A stretch of 64,000 nucleotides of DNA, from NCBI GenBank assembly GCA_910589415.1, contig OU342635.1, positions 15,128,001 through 15,192,000 on the forward strand. Direction: 5' to 3'. Positions 43,626 to 55,516 of the stretch are shown piece after piece. Numbering within the stretch: position 1 is the first letter of the stretch; each line of letters begins with the position of its first letter. The translations under genes were made by a program, and so were the position numbers. Source of the stretch: Malachius bipustulatus. Its lineage: Eukaryota > Arthropoda > Insecta > Coleoptera > Melyridae. The notes beneath the pieces are model-generated. The model saw only the letters and a list, made by a program, of their open reading frames with translations. It was not told where the DNA came from and ran no database searches.

Positions 43626-44399
43626 CAATTTTGAATTTTGAATTGCCAAATTTGAAATATACTCAGGTAATTCATTGATTCTAAAAGTTGACTCATCTAC
43701 TAGTCATCCTTCATCCATGAAAAATATCAAAATTATATTAAACTAAAATATGGCAACACAGCTTTATTATTTTTGACCTTTTTGTGCAAGTACAAAAAGA
43801 AATACAAACATAACACAAAACTTAAACAAATAAAACCAATTTGTATAATTAGTTCTCGAACAAGTTTGAGGCTCATTTTAGTAAACTTTGTGCTTCAGTG
43901 AATCTCGGTGGCCACTAGATCTAAGAACTGTTTCCTCCATCAAATGATTTTCAAAGTATTCATTTTACACTTTTCTCACCACAACCACATCACAAATAGA
44001 ACTCACATCCCCATCTAATTATTGAAACTTTAAGTTACAAAGATTCTGCATTGGTATATCATCTAAAAGCATTCCAGAATACCTTCCTAAGAATTTGTAG
44101 TAAATGTGGCTTCATCAGTAATTAAAATCACTTGGACCAATAACAAGACACTAATAATTGTATTTCCTCATCTCCCACTTCCACGGTATGAATTTAAAAA
44201 AATCCATTTAATGGTAACTGACCCCTGTAACTCTGCCACTGGTTACTTGCATTGTGAAGCTTGATATATCTGCATATAATTTTGTTGAATTTCGACAAAA
44301 TTCTTAAAAATACACTAGTTTTGGACAAATGTTTATTTATAGGCACTCTTTATTTTTTGAGATCTCTAATCAATCATAAACTTAATGCCGGTGCCAGGG
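43626..44399. other. Intergenic, nothing recognised
   Basis: AT-rich sequence without long frames or clear repeat structure. Confidence 0.4.
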
Positions 44400-45105
44400 T
44401 GGTTAGTTTAGTTTAGTTTAGTTATATAATGAGTGGGTCGATTAGTGACACCTCCACTGCGACCAAGCGGTCTATTGTGGCTCATACCTAAGTACTTTAC
44501 ATCTACTCTAGCAGGCCACTGCTTTTTAAAAAGCTGATGACCTTAGATGGTGTGGATGTATCCAGATCTCTTGGAGAGAGAAATACCCTTCCAAACGTTG
44601 AGTGCCTGGTTCTACCCAAGGCGGGGCAGTTGCATAAAACATGTTCTGCTGTTTCTACATCCTCCAAACACAGGTGACATTCTGCGTTATCGGCTAGATT
44701 CATCCTGTGTAAGTGGTGGTTCAGTTTGCAGTGTCCTGTGTATAGGCCTATTAGGGCCCTTAGGTCAGTCCTTTTGAGTTCCAGTAGCTTTTTAGCTCTG
44801 TTTTTCGATGGTCCCTCAATGAAGGTCTTAGAGTGGGTTAATCCTGGTAGAGTTTGCCAGTAGGTACCGAAGTACCTTATTTTCCGCCCAGGTGTCTATT
44901 ATTGTTTTGGCAGTATTTGAGGATATGCCAACAGCGGGTTCTGGTCCTGTAAATTTGGATTCGGTCGCTCTTCTAGCCAGAGAGTCGGCTATTTCGTTCT
45001 CTCCAAGGCCAGAGTGACCAGGAATCCAGACCAGAGTCAAGTTATTGTTTTTAGCTACCTCATTGAGTGCTGTTTGACAGTTCCATACTGGGCAGGGTGG
45101 TAAAC
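44400..45105 (-). mobile_element. 5'-truncated non-LTR retrotransposon, RNase H to 3' end
   Basis: On the - strand the frame 44828-45040 reads LVWIPGHSGLGENEIADSLA, the C-terminal half of a retrotransposon RNase H domain. After a break, 44503-44703 gives CHLCLEDVETAEHVLCNCPA, the cysteine-rich end of ORF2. A 3'UTR then ends in repeated AACTA units at about 44402. RNase H within ORF2 points to the I/R1/LOA-type clades. It is truncated at its 5' end and frameshifted. The 3' tail also occurs at 33240-33320. Confidence 0.85.
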
Positions 45106-46106
45106 ACCCTGGTCATTTTGTAGATTTAAGGTAATAGAAACAAGATCTCAAGGTGCTAGTTTCTAGAGCTAGGCAAACCCTACCTCTCTAGGTATAAGAA
45201 GTAGTATCCAAACCGTCCTACTTTTTTAAAATTTATTTTATGTTTATTTCATATTCATTTCAATAATTGGGTACCCACCTCTTCATGACCAAGGGTAAAT
45301 TTGAAAGCAATTTTAATTTTATTATGTTACGAAACTGCCCCAAGTTACACTTGAATGATCAAGATTGAATCGAAAAAATTAATTAATTAATTTAATTAAT
45401 TGAAAGGAGTATTAATGAGGTATTTGTATTTTTCATTAATTAATGAAGTAATGTTAATTAAAACAATAAATATTACAATACAGTGATTAAAGAAATAAAA
45501 AACAAACTTATACAGGGGTGGTACTTCTATTTTTTACTTTTCGAATTACAAAAGCACACTCATCTCGACAGGGTTTGTATTTAATTAGGTAAAACTCAAT
45601 TCAGGGAAAACCAGAAAGTAGCTACCGTCAGGAACATACCCTTTGCTTGAAAGTTATACAATATCAATGTTCATTTCATTCATACTTCTTATTCTCACAT
45701 AATTAATTATAATTGTATTCTTGATGTTTCTGGAATAATTGCTGAAATCATTGAAACCCTAACAGTAGTCCCTAGAGAAATCAATAACTTCTGCATAAGG
45801 TACAGAACCCTAAAAAAAGAGTGTGCTCTCTAACTTGTGCTGCTTTAGAGGATGTTTCAACTTTGGCTCAGAATTTCTGAGCAAGGCCTTGTTCAGAAAA
45901 TACCCGAACTGTTTGAATTGTGCGGCTCCAGTTTGTTCGAAAGGAATGCTCATGGTGGTGTCGTGTCCCTATGTTTGTACAAATCAGTTGATGAAAACAT
46001 TTTCCGATTTCAGATATCTTTGCTGAGTAGATAGGCGGTTTTTCGCGAAGTGTGATTTTTTCGTTTGTCAGATCTCGGAATGAGTGACCTGACCTGATCT
46101 GAAGGA
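45106..46106. other. Noncoding, AT-rich
   Basis: Includes a TTAATTAATTAA-rich tract near 45380. The right part (from about 45840) may be decayed sequence of the mariner relic that follows. Confidence 0.4.
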
Positions 46107-46292
46107 GCTATGTCTTGCTGTAAAATTTCGTATTAAACTTGGAAAATCAGCGACTGAAACACACCACCCCTTCTCACCCGACTATGCTCCTTGTGACTTT
46201 CTTGTTCCTCAAACTCAAAAGACAAAAGAAGATTTGAGCTATTCCCGAGATTAAACGCGTGTCAGTGTCGTTAATACATGTACCCTAAGAGC
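46107..46292 (+). pseudogene. Mariner transposase relic, N- and C-terminal pieces fused by deletion
   Basis: One frame reads AVKFRIKLGKSATET, like the start of mariner helix-turn-helix domains, and then runs straight into HHPFSPDYAPCDFLVP. That second piece corresponds to the HPPYSPDLAPCDF-type motif around the last catalytic residue. Roughly the 200 residues in between are missing. The sequence ends in GTGTCGTTAATACATGTACCC followed by TA, the same terminal repeat as the elements at 15132 and 39504. No left end could be matched. Confidence 0.7.
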
Positions 46293-47340
46293 AGATATAG
46301 ACAAACGACTATGCATGAGTCATTCTTAATACTTATATTTGGTCAGCATAACATAAATCCCTTCCCAGGTGGCTTGATCTTAGTTTGATCTTACAGTCTT
46401 TTCGGCTGGCATTTTTCGGTGCGCACTGGACCCTCTCTAGTTGCACTGCTCTAGGTTCCTTGCACTTGCTTGGATTAGGAGCAATCAAACCGAACATGGG
46501 TATTATTTTCGAGTATTTCGAGCCTGTTTCAACTGTCATTACTATCAGTCACCTCGACTCTAATTGTCCGTCAAGTTATTTTATTAAATCACAGAAGAAC
46601 AATCAACAATAATTTTATGTTTTAATGATAATTATTATTATAGTCATAATAATTTATTTTTTGATACCTACTGTGGCAAATTTTAAAGAAATGTTCGAGG
46701 GATTTATATAAGAAAAAAGATGATAAATTATCAAATAATAAAAAGTTCTTGTATCTTTTATTTTCTGCAAACCTAAAAATACATTCCTTATAATTAACTA
46801 ATTTTATCATTAATACTACTTGTGGAGTATTTGTATTTATAGAGACATTTTCTACTTTTCCTTAACACAACTAAAACTAATACATGATAGTCTGCTTGCT
46901 GTAACCGAGGGACTTCCACTGTGATCAGGGTTTTTGTTATAAAGCTCACTGTTTCCAAAATCTTATAGTAACTTTCCATCGAAAATGACTTTAAAACTTA
47001 CATAAAATAATGCATTTCACTGTGAAATCATATGAAAATAAAAAGGGCTCTGACGTAGTACTTTCCTTATCATCTCATATAGTTCTTGTAACACTACAAC
47101 TTCCACATACGAAACCACTTTTGGAGGTCTATAAATTCTTAGAAATTACAAATATCGGAAGGAAAAAACGACAAGCAGTTCTTAATCAATAGGAATAGGT
47201 TGACTTATTCTGGAACTGCAACTCGGGCTAAAACACGGATTATGAAAGAGCGCACTGAGTGCAAAAGAGCGGCTGATCCGAAAACAATATTCTGTGAATA
47301 GAAAATAATGATGCTTACAGGTCTGTTACTGTTTGAGATC
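46293..47340. other. Noncoding upstream of XPO1
   Basis: AT-rich sequence with frames of 75 codons or fewer and no recognised family. Confidence 0.35.
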
Positions 47341-47344
47341 ACTC

Positions 47345-47656
47345 TCTACCTCGCTGCATTTTTGCATAAGCTTTTAGACCTCTCTCATGGTTCCAAATGC
47401 ACAAAAGTCTGAAATTTTTCCATTGTAGGGGGAGCAGAGGGGCGACTAAAAGGTGTAAAATTTGTCTTCTAATTTACTTGGCTTGTATTATAGCCAACAC
47501 AAAAGTATGTAATTACACCAGCGTAGAGGGCGCGCCGAGCACTACAAGTTTGCCTCTCATGACTTCCATCGTAACTGCAACATGGTTACGACCATGCGCA
47601 TTTGGGACACTGAGACGGGCCTAGAAGCGTATGCAAAAATGCAGCGAGGTAGAGGT
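47345..47656. mobile_element. MITE with ~55-bp inverted repeats
   Basis: CTACCTCGCTGCATTTTTGC…AAATGC at 47347 faces GCATTT…GCAAAAATGCAGCGAGGTAG ending about 47653. The interior of ~200 bp is noncoding. It lies in what is probably the XPO1 first intron. Confidence 0.65.
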
Positions 47657-48045
47657 AAATTTATGAAGAGAGCCTTTCTGTTATAGTAACTATTTACCAA
47701 GTCATAAACATAAACTAAGTTATCTACCTGTTCTGAAATATCTTGTGAATGATTATTCCATATGGTCATCGACAAATAATGGTTCTGAGGCTAGGTAAAT
47801 AGTTTGCCCTTCTCAAATAATTTATTGTTATAAAGTGTATAAATTTTTTTTACACTGTGTATAAATTATCATTTGTGTTGAAATGGCCTCAGTTTATAAT
47901 CCGGGGACTATTATTATAATAATTGAGTCTTTGTTTAAACAGAGATGTTTATTTTAATTATTAATTTTTGTTTCAGGAAGCGAAATTTATGGATTGATTA
48001 AATGTTTCTTTTTTGTTTGAGTGAAAGATAAGAGCGGACGACACA

Positions 48046-51000
48046 ATGGCGGCTCTCGGCCATCAAGCTGCAGCTGCATTGCTTGATTTTAATCAGAAAC
48101 TTGACATTAACCTTTTAGATAGCGTGGTGATTAGTATGTATGCGGGAAACGGAGAAACTCAGCGCATCGCACAGGAAGTCCTAACGACCTTGAAGGAGCA
48201 CCCTGACGCCTGGACGAGGGTCGATACCATTTTAGAATACTCGAGTAACCAGCAAACGAAGTATTACGCGTTACAAATATTAGAGCAAGTCATCAAGACG
48301 AGATGGAAAGTTCTACCACGCAATCAGTGCGAGGGAATCAAAAAATACATCGTCTCTTTGATAATTAAAACAAGCTCGGATCCTCAGACACTGGAAGCCA
48401 ACAAGACTTACTTGAATAAATTGAACATGATCTTAGTGCAAGTGCTGAAAAGAGAGTGGCCCTCGAACTGGGAAAGCTTCATACCTGATATTGTCGGGGC
48501 CAGTAAAACTAATGAGAGTTTATGTCAGAACAATATGGTCATTTTAAAGCTGCTGAGTGAAGAGCTGTTTGATTTTTCGGCGGGCCAGATCACGCAAACC
48601 AAAGCCAAGCATTTGAAAGACACGATGTGTTCGGAGTTTTCCGCCATCTTTCAGCTCTGTCAGTTCGTCTTGGAGAACTCGCAGAATCCGCCACTAGTCA
48701 ATGTAACGCTAGAAACGTTGTTAAGGTTTTTGAACTGGATCCCCCTCGGATATATATTCGAGACAAAGCTGATAAACACATTGATTTTCAAATTTTTACC
48801 AGTTCCAATGTTCAGGAACGTAACCTTGAAATGTCTAACGGAAATAGCGGGCGTTACTGTTAGCAATTACGACGATATGTTCATTAACTTATTCACGCAA
48901 ACCATGAGCCAGCTGGAGGTGATGCTCCCCTTACCGACCGACATCCGAACCGCTTATTCCTGCGGAAACGATCAGGAGCAGAATTTCATTCAAAATTTAG
49001 CGCTCTTCTTATGTACTTTTCTTAAGGAACACGGAAACCTGGCTGAATCGTCGGGCTCGATTGATATGTTGCGTAGTGCGCTGCGATATCTCGTCCTCAT
49101 TTCCGAAGTCGACGAAGTGGAAATATTCAAAATATGCCTGGAGTATTGGAATACTCTCTGCTCGGAATTGTACCGGGAGGTGACCTACACCGGTGCTCAG
49201 CCGATGTTCTTTTCGACGACTCGTCGAGCCATTTACCAAGAGGTCCTAAACAAGGTGAGATACATCATGATATCGAGAATGGCTAAGCCCGAAGAGGTGC
49301 TCGTCGTCGAAAACGATAACGGCGAAGTCGTCAGGGAATTCATGAAGGACACCGACTCTATCAACTTGTACAAGAACATGAGGGAGACCCTCGTGTATCT
49401 CACGCATTTAGATTACGCCGACACAGAACGGATCATGACCGAGAAGTTGCAAAACCAAGTAAATGGTACTGAGTGGTCTTGGAAGAATTTAAACACTTTG
49501 TGCTGGGCGATAGGAAGCATTTCTGGGGCCATGCATGAAGAAGATGAAAAACGCTTCCTAGTGACCGTCATTAAAGATTTACTTGGTTTATGTGAACAGA
49601 AACGTGGCAAGGATAACAAGGCGATCATCGCATCGAATATCATGTATGTCGTCGGACAGTATCCGCGGTTCTTGAGGGCGCACTGGAAATTCCTGAAGAC
49701 AGTCGTCAACAAGCTGTTCGAGTTTATGCACGAGACGCACGATGGGGTCCAAGACATGGCCTGCGACACCTTCATCAAAATAGCCTTGAAATGCAAGCGG
49801 CACTTTGTCACGACGCAGATTGGCGAACCCGGTCCTTTCATCGACGACATTTTGGCCTCAATATCTACAATCATCTGCGATCTTCAGCAACAGCAAGTGC
49901 ACACTTTCTACGAGGCTGTGGGTCACATGATATCGGCCCAGGTCGATACAGCCACACAAGAAGTCTTGATCGAGAAGTACATGCTGCTGCCGAATCAGGT
50001 ATGTGCATGTTTGCTTGGTTTATTAGTGGCTTCTCCTGTGTGTAAAGTATGTTTAGGTCTATGTATTTGGTTCCAATCCAAGGTATGTGAAGTTGGTCCG
50101 AAAAATAGTCAGGCTGGGTGGTAAAACGTTATAATCAATTATTGTCCAATGCAGGACCAAGTTTTATCACCAATAGTTTTCGTTTTACCACCTTTAGTTT
50201 TTATGATTTTTTATATTTTTGTACCAACTTCACTGGTGTGTAAATATCAGAAAGTTAGTCCCAGGTGATTGAAACCGTTTTACCACCCGTTGACAATAAA
50301 TAAATAAATAAATAAAACCCCTAAGTTTTGATTTACCACCCTCAGAAACACCGGCCCGGGCCGTTATCTGCTTTATGAAATTCGCGCCAACTTCACAAGT
50401 GCATAAACATTGAAATGTTTTTTTTTCGGGTGATTGAAAACATTTTACCACTTTGTACCAACCCGAGAAAAGGTTTTACCACCCATTAGTTTTAATTTAT
50501 TTTACCACCCCCAGTATAACCGTCAAGGCCTTGATGTGGGTTGTTACAAAGTGGTAAAATATTTTCCATCACCTGAAAGTATCCTTTCGGTATTTATGAA
50601 TTTGTGAAGCTAGCCAGAAAGCTCATAACGGCCTGGGACGGTAAACTGGGGGTGGTAAAACCTTTTCTCGGGATAACGGCTGGAGGGTGTGATATTGAAG
50701 GTGGTAAATGAAAACTAAGGGGTGGTAAAATATTTTGTCGGGTTGGTGCAAAGCTGTACAACGTTTTTAACCACCATACAGTCATCGTTTTGGTTTTACC
50801 ACCCATGTAAACTTGGCCCGAGTTACCACATAGATATCAGCTATGGTAAAAATTGTTTATTCCATAACTTTTTTATAAAGTTGGTAAAACAAAATGAGTT
50901 GGTGGTAAAATATGGTCTAAGGATGATGGGCAATCAAATGGTATGTTTTACCACCCAGCCCATTTTTTTTCGGGCTTGTGAAGTTGACTTCACGCAGCTC

Positions 51001-54000
51001 TTTTTTGCCCTCATTTGTAGAAATAAAGTTTTCAATATTTTTCTTATAATTTTCAAATCTCTTTCATTTCATTTGAAAGTTTATTAAAAAACTTTATTCG
51101 TAAAATAAGCTCCTCCTTTTGAATGACTCCTTTTACCAACTTCTTTAGCAACTTTGTAGCAACTGCATAGTAATATAACATAATAACATAATATAGTAAT
51201 CACTTAGGTTGTAGTTGCTATGTTATCATTGATTCTACTTTAAAAGTAGCAAAACACACGTAACATTGATAATATCCATCATTATACAGTTGAATTTTTT
51301 AAAACAGTAGTTTTTTATTATTCATCCATAAGTTTGTTTTTGACTTTTCACTTCCCATTTCCGGAACATTTCACCTTGGAAGGCTTCTCCCGATGATAAG
51401 TCTCGAACTTTCCCTAGACTCCCATTCTAGCAACACTTACCCGAATTCAATTACAATTTTCAATTTCAATTATTAGAAACTCATCAGTATTATTTTTATT
51501 ATAGAAAGAAACATTTTTTTATAGGTGTGGGATGAAGTTATTAGTCAAGCGAGCAAAAATGTTGACGTTTTGAAAGAATTAGAAGTTGTTAAACAGTTAG
51601 CAAGTATCTTGAAAACAAATGTTCGGGCTTGTAAAGCTCTGAATCACGCCTACGTTGTCCAGTTGGGAAGAATATATTTGGATATGCTCAATGTCTACAA
51701 GGTGAGTAGATGAAATTGATTTTTTTTTAGAAAAGTAACACTTTGTTTCAAGGTCATGTCTGGTAATATAGCACAAGCTATATCGCTTAACGGCGAGCAG
51801 GTTACCAAGCAGCCTCTCATAAAGGCGATGCGTGTTGTGAAAAAAGAAACTCTGAAGTTGATCTCGGATTGGATATCCAGGTCCAACGACCACATGATGG
51901 TCTTGGACAACTTTATACCTCCCTTCCTCGATGCGGTCTTGCTAGATTATCAAAGAACCACGATTCCCTGTGCTCGAGAACCTGAAGTTTTGAGCGCCAT
52001 CGCCACAATTGTCAACAAACTCGAACGACACATTACATCGGAGGTAATCTCCTCTTTCTCGCTCGTATTCTTTATAGTTTTAATTTAATTAATTGTTTGC
52101 AGGTGCCCAAAATATTTGACGCCGTTTTCGAGTGTACTTTATCAATGATCAATAAAGACTTTGAGGAATATCCCGAGCACAGAACGAATTTCTTCCTATT
52201 ATTGCAAGCGGTAAATAGTCACTGCTTCCCAGCTTTTCTGAACATCCCGCCTGCTCAGTTCAAACTGGTACTCGACAGCATAATTTGGGCCTTCAAACAC
52301 ACAATGAGAAACGTCGCCGATACCGGTCTTCAGATCCTGTACAAGCTGTTGCAGAACATCGAACAGCACGAGGAGGCCGCCCCCAGCTTCTATCAGACAT
52401 ATCTGACCGATATTTTGCAGCATGTGTTTTCGGTCGTCACCGACACCTCGCACACCGCCGGCCTCTCGATGCACGCCTCGATTTTGGCTTACATCTTCTC
52501 TCTGGTGGAAACGAGAAGGGTCAACTGTCAACTTGGTTCGACGGCCGACAACGTTGTGTACATACAGGAGTTCACGGCAACAGTTCTGAAGTCCGCTTTT
52601 CCCCATTTGACTGATAATCAGATCAAGATAACCGTACAAGGAATGTTCAACCTGGATGAAGATATTGCTGCGTTTAAGGAGCATCTCAGAGATTTCTTGG
52701 TGCAAATAAGGGTAAGTGTTGTTTGTAATTTCGGTAGTTTGTAGTTTGTCTTTTACTTTTGTGAGGTCTGTGCAGGAAAGTGTGGGAGCTTTTTTTGATT
52801 GCTTAAGATGTTAATTGACAGAATTTCAGAAAAAGTCTCTTCAAATTTAGGAAAACTATTGGATTTTTTCCTACAGCAATGTATGTAATCTGTGTAAGGA
52901 GAGTTGGGAATGTGTAAACATGTTTCTTTACAAGGCATATACAGAGGTAGCTGACTTTTCATTGTCCAGCTTGCATATTTTACTGAAATGTTACAGATAT
53001 AAAAAAAGCTAACTTAGGAAATGGTCAAACTAAATTTCATCTACACAATGGTGTAGAAATTTGTAATATTATCCGCAAAATTGGCCATAGTATACTCAAC
53101 AACACAATAAAACAAAGAATGTCAGTAGGTCAAATAATATATAAAAATATACAGGGTGAGGCGCGAGAACCTTAGGGCATTTTTATATGGAGAAGTGTTG
53201 GGAGTAGAAGTCTAAAAAATTTGTACATGTATGATTTCAATTTCGATGAGCTAAACTAAAATATTTACAACCCCTCACCACTTCCGGTTATACCGGAAGT
53301 TGCCATCAACTTTCTTATTTTAAATGGGACACCCTGTATATTATTACATTTTCAGATTGCCTAAATAAAAATAAATATCTTATGGCTGTGGTAAAGCCCA
53401 AGTGTCAGAAGTTTTCAAGTAGCCTCAAGGGCCTGAAAAAATGCAATAAAAATGACGTTTACAGTTCAAAGTTGTACCGAGTGGCTTATGAGTTATAAAC
53501 AAATGAAAATCGCAGTTTTCCATTTTCCCTATCTTGTCCCTATCTTAACTTTCCACGTGGTATCCGATGGTGCTGATGAAATTTGTATACAAAGTGATGA
53601 AAAATCGGCGATTTTCTTAAATTAATAATTTTTTTTCTGTAGGACTCCAGCGTAGTATATGAAAAGTTAAGATAGGGACATGTAAGCCGTTTTCCGATAT
53701 CTTGACCCGTTTTCAAGCTAAGCTGCTTTGAACATGGAAAATTTCTATTTTCATTTGTTTATAACTCATAAATCACTCGTTACAAATTTGAACTGTAAAC
53801 ATAATTTTTATTACTTTTTTTCAGGCAATCTGAAAATGTGATAATATACAGGGTGTACCATTTAAAAAAAGAAAAAGATGGCAACTTCCGGTATAACCGG
53901 AAGAGGTGTGGGGTTGTAAATATTTTAGTTGAGCTCGTCAAAATTGAAATCATAAATGTACAAACTTTTAGACTTCTACTCCCAACACTTCTCCATATAA

Positions 54001-55516
54001 AAATTCCCTAAGGTACTGGCGCCTCACCCTGTATACTCATTGACCTACTGACACTGACATTCTTTGTTTTATTTGTAGAATTATACATTAAGCTGGACTT
54101 TAAGTAATTCTCTATTTACAATAATTATTACAATGATGCAATAAACTTCTGGTTTCAGCACGACAGTGCTCCTCCTCATAACAGTGTTAAAGTTGGTAAT
54201 TTTTTAAATAATGAACTTGATAAAAACTGAATCGACAATAATAGAGGACCAGTTTTATGGCCTGCTAGATCCCCTGACTTGTATGAATATGCATATTGAT
54301 CCCCTGAATTTTAGTTTTTTTTTTGTGGGGTCTCGACCCTTTTATCAAAATCTTGAGGAACTTGAAAATAAAATATGCAGCCAGTTTATTAATTATTACA
54401 CATGAAACGCTGCGGCAACTTGAACACGCGAACTCAAAAATGTTAGAGTTGAATGAATGACATTTTGAATATTATGCAGCAGGAAATGATAAAAACTTAT
54501 ATTACATCTATTATGTTGTTATTTTGTTACTGTAGTTTATTAATTTTGTAAGTTTAATATGTTAAGTTATGAACTCATAAACTACTCGGTTAGTCCAACT
54601 TTGAAAACACCTGGATTCGATTTTTTCAGACAATTTAAAAATATGATAATATACTGGATGTCCCTTCTAAATAACGAAGAAGGTGTCTACTTTCAGTATT
54701 CCGGAAGTGCGGCCATCTTAAAAATATTATTATTGAATTTCTCTTGGTCCCTTCTGTATAAAAAAAAATTATTTTGAGGCCCTAGGGCCAATAATAGTTC
54801 TTGAAATATAGCCGCTCCATACCCTCAACTGATCACTGTGTGTATATTCCTCAAAAGACTCAATATTTTGAATAATTTCCTTAAAACGGCAATTTTTTGA
54901 CTAATTTGAAGGGACCATTTTGTAATCGTTATGTTTTGGTGTTTGGGCTGCATTTTTTATTTAATGAAAAATCATTAAGAATGTAAGATTATTAAGAAAA
55001 TATAATAAATCATTAAGAAAGAAGAAAGTAAGATTTTTTAAATTAATTTTATTTTTATTTTACATAAATGTTATTGTAAGTACATTATTACAATAATAAT
55101 TTTTTATACCGAACACAGAAAAAAATCAAATTTTAAAGGCTAATCTACATGTCATGTAATTTATAAACTTTAGTTAAGTAGCATTGCTATAAACAATTTT
55201 ATTTTTTGAGACACATTTTGAAATGCTTTTTTGTGTAACTCATGTCTCGTGTGATTTTACGGGAAATACATAAAAAAGTAGCTTTTAATTAACTTCGTAT
55301 TTCTATTATTATTGTTACAGTACCTCTAGTAAAGTTTGATACTAATATTTTTTAATATTAATATAACAGGAATACACAGGAGAGGACGATTCAGATCTTT
55401 TCCTTGAGGAAAGAGAGAAGGCTTTGCAGGCAGCACAAACAGAGAAACTCCGAGTGCAGCTTTCTGTGCCTGGCATTATAAATCCACACGAATTAGCTGA
55501 AGAAATGCAGGATTAG
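48046..55516 (+). CDS. XPO1: Exportin-1 / CRM1, five coding exons
   Basis: Exons 48046-49998, 51525-51701, 51753-52043, 52103-52711 and 55370-55516 join in phase to 1,058 residues (human 1,071). XPO1 is the karyopherin that binds leucine-rich nuclear export signals with RanGTP and carries proteins and some RNPs out of the nucleus. The importin-beta N-terminal domain (about residues 40-110) includes PDAWTRVDTILEYS. The Exportin-1-like HEAT repeats follow (ESLCQNNMVILKLLSEE). The NES-groove cysteine in DLLGLCEQKRG is Cys 516, corresponding to human Cys 528, the leptomycin B target, so drug sensitivity is predicted. The CRM1 C-terminal domain spans the last ~350 residues (PEHRTNFFLLLQAVNSHCF) and the protein ends in an acidic tail. 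The first coding exon is unusually long. A splice acceptor (TTTCAG ending 47976) precedes the ATG, so a noncoding first exon exists upstream. Introns 1 and 4 of the coding part hold mobile elements. Confidence 0.97.
50097..50990. mobile_element. Element studded with GGTGGTAAAA motifs (XPO1 intron)
   Basis: GTCCGAAAAA…GGCTGGGTGGTAAAAC at the left faces GTTTTACCACCCAGCCCATT…TTCGGGC at the right. Between them about 15 more copies of GGTGGTAAAA or its complement TTTTACCACC occur in both directions, many beside degenerate hairpins. GTGAAGTT sits outside both ends (50089-50096 and about 50985) like an 8-bp target duplication, but its complement also recurs inside, so that is uncertain. Dense subterminal motifs are typical of transposase-binding arrays in hAT-like elements. 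No frame encodes a transposase. Confidence 0.6.
53107..54076. mobile_element. Nested foldback element in XPO1 last intron
   Basis: The outer arms (ACAATAAAACAAAGAATGTC… through ACAGGGTGAGGCGC) are inverted at 54020-54076. Each arm ends inward with a CTTCCGGTTATACCGGAAG mini-hairpin and then AAATGGGACACCCTGTAT or its complement. Inner arms (about 53340-53580 and 53640-53860) form a second palindrome. The plan matches 1865-3867, whose outer arms also hold an imperfect CCGG…CCGG hairpin before TTTAAATGGGACACCCTATA. It is noncoding. Confidence 0.75.
54158..54400 (+). pseudogene. Tc1-type transposase relic in XPO1 last intron
   Basis: Read in the + direction, CAGCACGACAGTGCTCCTCC translates to the QHDSAPPHNS motif (equivalent of QDGAPPH). 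It is followed by VGNFLNNEL, then GPVLWPARSPDL, then NLEELENKI in slightly shifted frames. This order matches the second half of Tc1/mariner-type transposases around the last two catalytic acids. Stops and frameshifts show it is dead. Confidence 0.75.

Noticed and set aside
49999..50124. Continuation of the XPO1 frame past exon 1 to 50124
   Set aside because: A consensus donor follows LLPNQ, where the family continues with the VWD sequence found in the next exon; the extension is intronic.
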